Positions 6,647 to 11,794 of a stretch of DNA of 11,794 nt are shown here, one piece after another (position 1 is the first letter of the stretch; the number at the start of each line of letters is the position of its first letter). The notes under the pieces were generated by a model. The model did no database searches. It was not told the DNA's origin and saw nothing but the letters and a program-made list of their open reading frames with translations. The stretch is taken from NCBI GenBank assembly GCA_934317185.1, contig CAKREJ010000043.1, positions 1 to 11,794 on the forward strand, given 5' to 3'. The DNA is from an uncultured Anaerobutyricum sp. GTDB taxonomy: Bacteria; Bacillota; Clostridia; Lachnospirales; Lachnospiraceae. A program made the translations under genes and the position numbers.

Positions 6647-7723
6647 TCAGCATTTCCTTCCTGTAGATTTTCGAACGATCAATTGTGGTTCATATTCCAG
6701 TCTCATAATATAAGAGTGGGAGGCATCTTCTTTCTTCTGTGTATTTTTACGGTGAATCATATCTACAGCCTCTTCTCCTTTTCTTACAGAGGCATGGTCA
6801 ATCGTAGTCAGTGAAATCTGTGGCATGGCAGATAAGGTAATGTTATCAAAGCCACAAACAGAAAAGTCAGCAGGAATACGGTATCCGTGGTCCAAAACCG
6901 CTGCCATGATTCCAAAGGCAGCCATGTCGTTATTCCCAATAAAAGCAGTAGAGGAAGTATGTTCTTCCAAAGCTCGGGTAGCAAGATCATAGCCGTTTTG
7001 ATATTCTGCATTTTCAAGAGGATAGCGATCAAAAGCGGGTTGGTTTTGATAGAGGACAGTAAGGTGCTCTAAAGGGATACCATGTTCACGAAAGCTTAAT
7101 TTGATTCCGTCAAGGCGGTGTATTCTTCCAATTTCCTTTCCACGGATCGGGGTAGAAATATAGGTGATGTCTGTGTGGCCTAAAGACAGAAGATAATTAG
7201 CCATAATATGGCCCTGTTTACGACTGTCAAGTTCAACAGAATCAAAATGGCAGGAGAGAGGTTTATCTCCTACAGAAATAACTGGGAAATGCTTTGCAAG
7301 GGCATTGATTTTTTGAATCTTTGATAGAGGGTAAAGACAGATAATGCCGGCGAGCTGCACACGGGCAAATAGATCAAGGTAAATTTCTTCTGTTGCGGCA
7401 TCTCTTCCAGTAGAAATTGTCATAACAGTATAATTGTATTTTTTTGCGTGGTCGGTAATGGACTGCATCATCATAGAATAATAGCCGTTTGTAACCATAG
7501 GACATAACACAACAATGGTATTGGAGAGGGATTTCTCCTGTGTCTGCTCCTTAGGAAGCGGTTTTTTATATCCAAGCTCTTTCGCTTTGGCTCTTACTTT
7601 TTCAATTGTCTCATTTGTAAAGGAGACATTCTGTTTATTGCTGAGAATCATGGAAACAGTAGACTGAGAAATTCCAAGCTCTTCAGCAATATCTCTCGTG
7701 GTGACACGATTTCTTTTTCCCAT
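6647..7723 (-). CDS. LacI-family transcriptional regulator
   Basis: DNA-binding regulator, probably a repressor of the divergent dehydrogenase-kinase operon and of itself. The helix-turn-helix spans residues about 8-28 (TTRDIAEELGISQSTVSMIL), followed by the expected hinge region ending KELGYKK near residue 54. Residues about 68-345 form a periplasmic-binding-protein-like sensor domain, with ENAEYQNGYDLATRALEE, TAFIGNNDMAAFGIMAAV and the C-terminal FDNITLSAMPQISLTTIDH typical of the family. The length of 358 residues is slightly above average. AGAGGTG precedes the ATG at 7723 on the minus strand. The effector is unknown; by context it is a pentose, pentitol or related phosphate. The gene converges with greA across element E3. 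Confidence 0.92.
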   Translation of the reverse strand: MGKRNRVTTRDIAEELGISQSTVSMILSNKQNVSFTNETIEKVRAKAKELGYKKPLPKEQTQEKSLSNTIVVLCPMVTNGYYSMMMQSITDHAKKYNYTVMTISTGRDAATEEIYLDLFARVQLAGIICLYPLSKIQKINALAKHFPVISVGDKPLSCHFDSVELDSRKQGHIMANYLLSLGHTDITYISTPIRGKEIGRIHRLDGIKLSFREHGIPLEHLTVLYQNQPAFDRYPLENAEYQNGYDLATRALEEHTSSTAFIGNNDMAAFGIMAAVLDHGYRIPADFSVCGFDNITLSAMPQISLTTIDHASVRKGEEAVDMIHRKNTQKKEDASHSYIMRLEYEPQLIVRKSTGRKC

Positions 7724-7795
7724 AAAAACACCTCTTTTTTGATTTATTTTAATTAATAATAGTGTATTAATCTTAGTACAGTTTTGATTAATAAT

Positions 7796-7824
7796 ATTAT
7801 AGTATTGATTAATTTGTTTTACAA
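7796..7824 (-). promoter_or_regulatory. lacI promoter
   Basis: On the minus strand TTGTAA (7819-7824) and a perfect TATAAT (7796-7801) are separated by 17 nt. One TGATTAAT copy (7806-7813) lies in the spacer between the two boxes and another (7785-7792) spans the expected start point, an arrangement that would allow autorepression. Confidence 0.65.
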
Positions 7825-7952
7825 GGTATTTCCTTATATTTGCATTTTCCTTTTTTAACAGGAAAAAAATAGAGAAGAAAACAGAGAATTAATCAAATGA
7901 TATGATTAATAAAAAACATGAAAATATCAAGTAAATAAGCGGTTTTTGGAAT

Positions 7953-7981
7953 TTGACTTTGTTAAAAAAATGTGATTAGAT
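7953..7981 (+). promoter_or_regulatory. Candidate promoter of the dehydrogenase-kinase operon
   Basis: TTGACT (7953-7958) is followed after 17 nt by TTAGAT (7976-7981), a weak -10 box. A 6/8 match to the TGATTAAT motif (TGATTAGA, 7973-7980) overlaps the -10 box, so a repressor could block it directly. The weak -10 leaves the exact box uncertain. Confidence 0.4.
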
Positions 7982-8055
7982 GAAGACATCAGATAACGAA
8001 ACAAAAACAACCAAAACAAAGATTTTATTTAAGATTTTTTACAGGAGGATTAAAA

Positions 8056-9111
8056 ATGAGTGTTATTACTTTTGTTTGTGCAGGTCAGATGAATTCCGCA
8101 ATTACTTTCCCGGCTTTCGAGAATGGTCATGAGGTAAGATTAGTTGGTTCCCCTCTTGACAGAGAGATTATCGATGGATTAAAGAAAGATAATTTTCACA
8201 TCACATTAAAGAGAACGCTTCATGAGGGTATCAAATATTATCAGATTGAGGAACTTGAGGAAGCATTAAAGGGTGCAGATTTGATTCTTGGTGGTGTGAG
8301 CAGCTTCGGCCTTGACTGGTTTTGTGATGAGATTCTTCCAGTATTACCGGAAGACGTTCCGGTTCTTACCGTAACAAAGGGAATGGTTGATCTGGAAGAT
8401 GGTACGTTGGTTCCTTATCCACATATTTTTGCACAGAGACAGCCGGAGGGCAAACATCTTAACTTAAATGCAATCGGCGGCCCATGTACAAGTTATGAGT
8501 TAGCAGACCATGATGACAGTCATGTTGCTTTCTGCGGAAACGATGTAGAAACATTAAAATATATTAAATCTCTTTTAGAGACGGATTACTATCATATTTC
8601 TCTTTCTACAGATGTTGTAGGTGTGGAATGTGCCGTTGCTATGAAAAATGCGTATGCATTAGGTGTAAGTCTTGCGGTAGGTCTTGCAGAAAAGAGAGAT
8701 GGAAAGATTGGAAGTCAGCATTATAATTCTCAGGCAGCATTATTTGGACAGAGTGTAAAAGAAATGACAAAATTGCTTGAGTTAATCGGTGGTAAGCCAG
8801 AAAATATCATCCACGGAGCAGGTGATTTGTATGTAACAATCTTTGGTGGAAGAACCCGTAAAATCGGCACTTTATTAGGTCGTGGACTTTCTTTTGAAGA
8901 AGCAATGGCAGAATTACAGGGTGTGACATTAGAGTCTATCGTTATTTCTACAAGAACAGCAAGAGCAGTAAGAAAGCTTGCAGAAAGAGGAGTTGTTTCT
9001 TTAGAGGATTTCCCATTACTTATGCATGTAGACGCAATCATCAATCAGGGAGCAGAAGTAAATATTCCGTGGAAAGACTTTACATGGAATGATTTTTCTT
9101 TAGCAGAATAG
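8056..9111 (+). CDS. GpsA-like NAD(P)-dependent glycerol-3-phosphate dehydrogenase family protein
   Basis: Cytosolic NAD(P)-dependent dehydrogenase of the glycerol-3-phosphate dehydrogenase superfamily. The catalytic pieces are recognisable: TKG with K108, GVECAVAMKNAYAL with E191 and K197, GAGD with D257, and GGRTRK with R266. The last resembles the GGRNRK phosphate-binding segment of eukaryotic GPD1, but its Asn is Thr here (T267). The N-terminal nucleotide loop is degenerate: VCAGQMNSA instead of the usual GAGSWG, so two of the three glycines are lost. The length of 351 residues is near the family norm. AGGAGG lies 7 nt before ATG 8056. The kinase gene follows 30 nt downstream, so the pair is probably co-transcribed under the divergent LacI regulator. 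Its role is therefore more likely in sugar or polyol catabolism than in phospholipid synthesis. The exact substrate is unknown. Confidence 0.8.
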   Translation: MSVITFVCAGQMNSAITFPAFENGHEVRLVGSPLDREIIDGLKKDNFHITLKRTLHEGIKYYQIEELEEALKGADLILGGVSSFGLDWFCDEILPVLPEDVPVLTVTKGMVDLEDGTLVPYPHIFAQRQPEGKHLNLNAIGGPCTSYELADHDDSHVAFCGNDVETLKYIKSLLETDYYHISLSTDVVGVECAVAMKNAYALGVSLAVGLAEKRDGKIGSQHYNSQAALFGQSVKEMTKLLELIGGKPENIIHGAGDLYVTIFGGRTRKIGTLLGRGLSFEEAMAELQGVTLESIVISTRTARAVRKLAERGVVSLEDFPLLMHVDAIINQGAEVNIPWKDFTWNDFSLAE

Positions 9112-9141
9112 TATCGATTGGGAAAGAGAAGGAGAATACTT

Positions 9142-10806
9142 ATGAGTAAATATGCGATTGGAATTGATTATGGTACTTTGTCAGTGCGTGCACTTCTTGT
9201 AGATATTGAGACGGGAGAGGAAGTGGCCGCAAGCATTTACGAGTATCCACATGGGGTTATGGAAGAACATATTCCAACAGGGAAAAAGCTTCCAGTAGGA
9301 TGGGCGTTACAAGATCCACAGGATTATTTGGAAGGATTACTTGTTACGGTAAGAGATGTTGTTTCAAGAAATAAAATTCTTCCAGGAGAAGTTGTCGGAA
9401 TCGGATTAGATTTCACTTCGTCTACAGTAATTCCGGTAAAGGCAGATAAGACTCCGGTGTGCCATCTTCCGGAATTTAAGGATGAGCCACATGCTTATGT
9501 AAAGTTATGGAAACATCATGGTGCGGAAGAAGAAGCAAAGCTTATGAATGATGTTGCTGTAGCACGTGGTGAAGAATGGCTTCCTACTTATGGGGGAAAG
9601 ATTTCCAGTGAGTGGATGTACCCAAAGATTTATGAAACACTCCGCCATGCACCGGAAGTTTATGAGACAGCGGACCGTTTTATGGAAGCGGGCGACTGGA
9701 TTATCTGGCAAATGACAGGCGAAGAGACAAGAAGTGCCTGTTGTGCAGGTTATAAAGCATATTATCATCATGAAAATGGGTATCCGTCTAAAGAATTCTT
9801 TAAGGCAGTAGACCCAAGAATGGAAAATATCGTTGCAGAAAAGTTAGAAGCTCCGATTAAAGGAGTAGGGGAAAAAGCAGGGCATTTAACTGCCTCTATG
9901 GCAAGGGAAATGGGTCTTATGGAAGGAATTCCGGTAGCAACCTGCATTATTGATGCTCACGCTTCTTTGCCGGGGTGCGGAATCGGTGAACCGGGTAAAA
10001 TGATGATTATTGTAGGAACCTCTTCCGTACATATGATGCTTGGAGATAAGGAAGTAGCAATTAAAGGTTCCTCAGGGACGGTAAAAGATGGAATCATGCC
10101 GGGATATTTTGGATACGAGGCAGGACAATCTTGTGTAGGAGACCATTTTGCCTGGTTTGTTGAAAATTGTGTACCGGAAAGTTATGAACAGGAAGCTCGT
10201 GTGCGTGGTATTTCTATCCATCAGCTTCTTTCTGAAAAATTATCTACCTATAAAGCAGGTGCCAGTGGATTATTAGCATTAGACTGGTTTAATGGTGTGC
10301 GTACTCCATTAATGGACTTTAACTTAAATGGACTTATCATGGGTATGAATCTTTTGACAAAACCAGAAGAAATCTATCTGTCTCTTATTGAGGCAACGGC
10401 GTATGGAACCCGCATGATAATTGAAGGATTCGAAGAGGCAGGGCTTAAAGTAGAGGATATTACTCTAAGTGGCGGTATTCCGATTAAAAATGAAATGCTT
10501 GTACAAGTATATTCTGATGTATGTAATCGAAAGATTAAAGTTGTTGATTCTACACAATCGAGTGCTCTTGGAGCGGCAATTTTAGGTGCGGCAGTAGCTC
10601 CGGAACGTATTACAGGTTTTAAAAATGCTAATGAGGCAGCAAAGAAGCTTGGAAAAGTAAAAGATAAAGTCTGGGAGCCAAATCAGGATAACGTTGAAAT
10701 CTATAATGAACTCTATGAAGAATATAAAACCTTGCATGCTTACTTTGGAACTGGTATAAATGATGTGATGAAACATTTAAATAATATCAGGGAAAGAAGA
10801 AAATAG
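9142..10806 (+). CDS. araB: Ribulokinase-like FGGY carbohydrate kinase
   Basis: ATP-dependent sugar kinase of the FGGY family, closest to AraB, which phosphorylates L-ribulose at O5 and in known cases also other ketopentoses and pentitols. The first ATP-binding motif is IGIDYGTLSVRALLVD (6-21). Compared from memory with the Bacillus halodurans ribulokinase structure, the substrate residues Lys208, Asp274 and Glu329 have counterparts at K205, D271 (probable catalytic base) and E326, while Ala96 appears as Ser. GTSS (292-295), DWFNGVRTP (381-389), LSGGIPIKN (442-450) and ALGAAILGA (475-483) complete the family pattern. The length of 554 fits AraB (about 560). I chose ATG 9142 because AAGGAGA lies just upstream; an in-frame TTG at 9118 is less likely. 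No araA or araD is present, so the symbol describes similarity, not a proven arabinose role. Confidence 0.85.
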   Translation: MSKYAIGIDYGTLSVRALLVDIETGEEVAASIYEYPHGVMEEHIPTGKKLPVGWALQDPQDYLEGLLVTVRDVVSRNKILPGEVVGIGLDFTSSTVIPVKADKTPVCHLPEFKDEPHAYVKLWKHHGAEEEAKLMNDVAVARGEEWLPTYGGKISSEWMYPKIYETLRHAPEVYETADRFMEAGDWIIWQMTGEETRSACCAGYKAYYHHENGYPSKEFFKAVDPRMENIVAEKLEAPIKGVGEKAGHLTASMAREMGLMEGIPVATCIIDAHASLPGCGIGEPGKMMIIVGTSSVHMMLGDKEVAIKGSSGTVKDGIMPGYFGYEAGQSCVGDHFAWFVENCVPESYEQEARVRGISIHQLLSEKLSTYKAGASGLLALDWFNGVRTPLMDFNLNGLIMGMNLLTKPEEIYLSLIEATAYGTRMIIEGFEEAGLKVEDITLSGGIPIKNEMLVQVYSDVCNRKIKVVDSTQSSALGAAILGAAVAPERITGFKNANEAAKKLGKVKDKVWEPNQDNVEIYNELYEEYKTLHAYFGTGINDVMKHLNNIRERRK

Positions 10807-10840
10807 TACATAACTATTCCAATTCATACATATAGAAAGT

Positions 10841-10889
10841 AGTGCAGCGGTCTGTTGATAAATTAAAATGAACAGACTGGTGCACTTTT
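10841..10889 (+). terminator. Candidate terminator after the kinase gene
   Basis: AGTGCA (10841-10846) pairs with TGCACT (10881-10886) and GTCTGTT (10850-10856) pairs with AACAGAC (10871-10877), separated by a 3x3 internal loop. The hairpin is followed by only a short T run. It starts 35 nt after the kinase stop, in the right place to end the operon. Confidence 0.5.
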
Positions 10890-10911
10890 CGGGTATATTT
10901 CAAACACGCTT

Positions 10912-10956
10912 TAGCTCATCAGAAAATATTTTTCAAACATATTTTTTGATGAGCTA
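10912..10956. repeat. Hairpin overlapping the Nudix promoter
   Basis: TAGCTCATCA (10912-10921) and TGATGAGCTA (10947-10956) are perfect 10-bp inverted repeats. Pairing extends inward through GAAAATAT and ATATTTTT with one G-T pair, giving an 18-bp stem with a 9-nt loop. It lacks a following T run, so it is not a clear terminator for the kinase gene. Confidence 0.55.
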
Positions 10957-10960
10957 TAAA
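10932..10960 (+). promoter_or_regulatory. Candidate promoter of the Nudix gene
   Basis: TTCAAA (10932-10937), a 4/6 match to the -35 box, and TATAAA (10955-10960), a 5/6 match to the -10 box, are 17 nt apart. The start point would fall near 10967, about 37 nt before the Nudix ATG. The spacer is part of the 18-bp hairpin described at 10912-10956. Confidence 0.4.
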
Positions 10961-11003
10961 ATAGAAAGTGTGAAAGTATATGAAGTAAAAAGTGAGGTAG
11001 CAA

Positions 11004-11573
11004 ATGAATTCTTTAAAAAAGATAAAAGAGTGGCTTAATACATTTACACCCTTCAATGAACAGGAACAGGTGGATTGTCTGCGAATTAGACAGTTTTTAG
11101 AGGAAGAACCGAATCTTTTACTGCGAGATAATGTAAAAATGCATTTTACAGCATCTGCATGGGTTTTGAACCCGACAAAAGATAAAGTGCTGATGCTTTA
11201 TCATAATATCTATCAGTCCTGGTCCTGGAGCGGTGGACATGCAGACGGAGAAGGTGATCTTTTATCTGTTGCAATGAAGGAAGTAAAAGAAGAAAGTGGA
11301 TTGCTTTCTTTAAAACCATTATTGGATATGCCTTTATCTATTGAAATTCTTGGTGTACAACCACATTATAAAAAACAGAAATATGTCAGTGCACACCTGC
11401 ATCTAAACTACACCTTTCTTCTTCATAACACAAAAGAAGAAAAATTAAAAATCTGCCCGGAGGAAAATAGCAAGGTGGACTGGCTTTCTCCAGATGAAGC
11501 GGTACGTTCATCAACAGAAGCGTGGATGAAACCAGTCTATGAAAAACTCAATCGGAAGATGCAGCAGTTTTGA
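11004..11573 (+). CDS. Nudix hydrolase
   Basis: Metal-dependent hydrolase of a nucleoside diphosphate linked to another group; the substrate cannot be deduced. The Nudix box lies at residues 77-100, starting GGHADGEGD and ending KEVKEESGL. Its catalytic core E93, E96, E97 and G99 is intact. Two positions differ from the consensus: the glutamate after Gx5 is Gly84, flanked by E83 and D85, and the usual Arg is K92. SWSGGHADGEGDLL is, as I recall, common in a Firmicutes Nudix subfamily, so this need not mean loss of function. An N-terminal region of about 45 residues (NEQEQVDCLRIRQFLEE) precedes the fold, and the full length is 189 residues. GAGGT lies 7 nt before ATG 11004. The gene seems to stand alone. 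Confidence 0.88.
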   Translation: MNSLKKIKEWLNTFTPFNEQEQVDCLRIRQFLEEEPNLLLRDNVKMHFTASAWVLNPTKDKVLMLYHNIYQSWSWSGGHADGEGDLLSVAMKEVKEESGLLSLKPLLDMPLSIEILGVQPHYKKQKYVSAHLHLNYTFLLHNTKEEKLKICPEENSKVDWLSPDEAVRSSTEAWMKPVYEKLNRKMQQF

Positions 11574-11588
11574 CTGAAAATCTTTACG

Positions 11589-11654
11589 GTGCAAACTCTA
11601 TCTGAGCGATGGCTCAGGTGGAGAGGTTCACAGGCTATACATGAATCTGTGTGA
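11589..11654 (+). other. Two overlapping hairpins after the Nudix gene
   Basis: CTGAGC (11602-11607) and GCTCAG (11612-11617) form a core hairpin, with outer pairing of AACTCT and AGAGGTT and of GTG with CAC (11589-11631). CACAG (11629-11633) can alternatively pair with CTGTG (11647-11651). There is no U-tract, so this is not a standard terminator, although it is where one is expected. I do not recognise the RNA class. Confidence 0.4.
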
Positions 11655-11683
11655 CAGTGTAAAATGCCATTTGAAAACTAAAT

Positions 11684-11733
11684 TAAAAAAAATAAAAAAA
11701 GTTGTTGACATATGCGAATAGAAGTGATAATAT
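11684..11733 (+). promoter_or_regulatory. Strong tRNA promoter with upstream A-tract
   Basis: A perfect TTGACA (11705-11710) is followed after 17 nt by TAATAT (11728-11733). The A-rich stretch at about 11684-11700 directly upstream resembles an UP element that binds the polymerase alpha subunit, as is common at stable-RNA promoters. Transcription would start near 11740, about 35 nt before the tRNA. Confidence 0.75.
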
Positions 11734-11740
11734 AAGTGAG

Positions 11741-11756
11741 TCGCTTGCGAGAGCGA
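11741..11756 (+). other. Small hairpin in the tRNA 5' leader
   Basis: TCGCT (11741-11745) and AGCGA (11752-11756) pair around the loop TGCGAG, close to the predicted transcript start and 18 nt before the tRNA. It may be part of the precursor processed by RNase P. Confidence 0.35.
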
Positions 11757-11774
11757 AACAAAATGAAAACATAT

Positions 11775-11794
11775 GGAGAGGTGTCCGAGTGGTT
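11775..11794 (+). tRNA. tRNA-Ser, 5' end only (cut by window end)
   Basis: GGAGAGGTGTCCGAGTGGTT matches the start of bacterial serine tRNAs: acceptor strand GGAGAGG, then TG, then the D-arm beginning TCCGAGTGGTT. The rest, including the anticodon, lies outside the window, so the codon specificity cannot be given. A near-consensus promoter lies 41 nt upstream. Confidence 0.8.

Larger units (their letters stand above)
7724..8055. promoter_or_regulatory. Divergent control region with repeated TGATTAAT motifs
   Basis: A 332-base A/T-rich spacer between lacI and the dehydrogenase gene. The 8-mer TGATTAAT, or its complement ATTAATCA, occurs at 7785-7792, 7806-7813, 7888-7895 (complement) and 7903-7910, with a 7/8 match at 7766-7773. 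The pair 7888-7895/7903-7910 is an inverted repeat with a 7-nt spacer. The copies at 7785 and 7806 are in the same orientation, 21 bp apart, about two helical turns, and fall at and inside the lacI promoter. These are candidate LacI-family operators, although they lack the central CG common in that family. No coding region is apparent here. Confidence 0.5.

Noticed and set aside
6545..6814. 89-residue forward frame over E3 and the end of lacI
   Set aside because: It overlaps the E3 loop and stem and runs antisense to the clear LacI C-terminus. Its hydrophobic look comes from the T-rich arm.
6808..7032. Short frames on either strand inside lacI, including 6887-7072
   Set aside because: They are shadows of the LacI coding sequence, which is supported over its full length.
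9118..9141. Earlier TTG start for the kinase
   Set aside because: The extra residues are encoded by the ribosome binding site region itself (AAGGAGA). ATG 9142 is well placed and begins at the usual family position.

Overview
The window is low-GC, with A/T-rich spacers and strong AGGAGG-type ribosome binding sites. Together with a Firmicutes-type gene set (XRE-cupin regulator beside potABCD, LacI regulator, lipoprotein PotD), this points to a Clostridia bacterium, most likely of the Lachnospiraceae. That placement is inference from composition and gene style. No rRNA or taxon marker is present.

Layout: (1) 1-762, the 3' part of a SstT-type Na+/serine-threonine symporter. (2) 763-1503, a 741-base gene-free stretch holding two long inverted-repeat elements of one family in opposite orientation (called E1 and E2 here), then a good sigma-A promoter (1223-1251) and a strongly folded leader of about 245 nt. 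(3) 1504-6478, a co-directional cluster: an XRE-cupin regulator, the polyamine ABC importer potA-potB-potC-potD with overlapping reading frames, and a GreA-family elongation factor 14 nt behind potD. (4) 6483-6640, a third element of the same family (E3), sitting between the convergent greA and lacI genes, where it should end transcription from both sides. (5) 6647-10806, a divergent sugar or polyol unit: a leftward LacI-family repressor, a 332-base control region carrying copies of TGATTAAT, then a GpsA-like dehydrogenase and a ribulokinase-like FGGY kinase reading rightward. (6) 10807-11573, two hairpins and a Nudix hydrolase. (7) 11574-11794, hairpins, an A-tract, a near-consensus promoter and the first 20 bases of a tRNA-Ser cut by the window end.

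How the parts work together: the pot genes encode a complete spermidine/putrescine importer (ATPase, two permeases, lipid-anchored binding protein), probably controlled by the XRE-cupin protein and possibly by the folded leader. The dehydrogenase-kinase pair lacks arabinose isomerase and epimerase partners, so a polyol or ketopentose route fits better than standard arabinose catabolism.

The most unusual signal is the E1/E2/E3 family. Each member has a near-perfect outer stem of 30-33 bp. E3's stem is unrelated in sequence to the others, and E1 and E2 differ outside their inner ends. All close on a loop of 61-64 nt whose sequence is conserved. The loop contains a smaller inner hairpin that also changes in sequence while staying paired. 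Variable paired arms around conserved unpaired sequence suggest a selected structure, either an RNA motif or a non-autonomous repeat.
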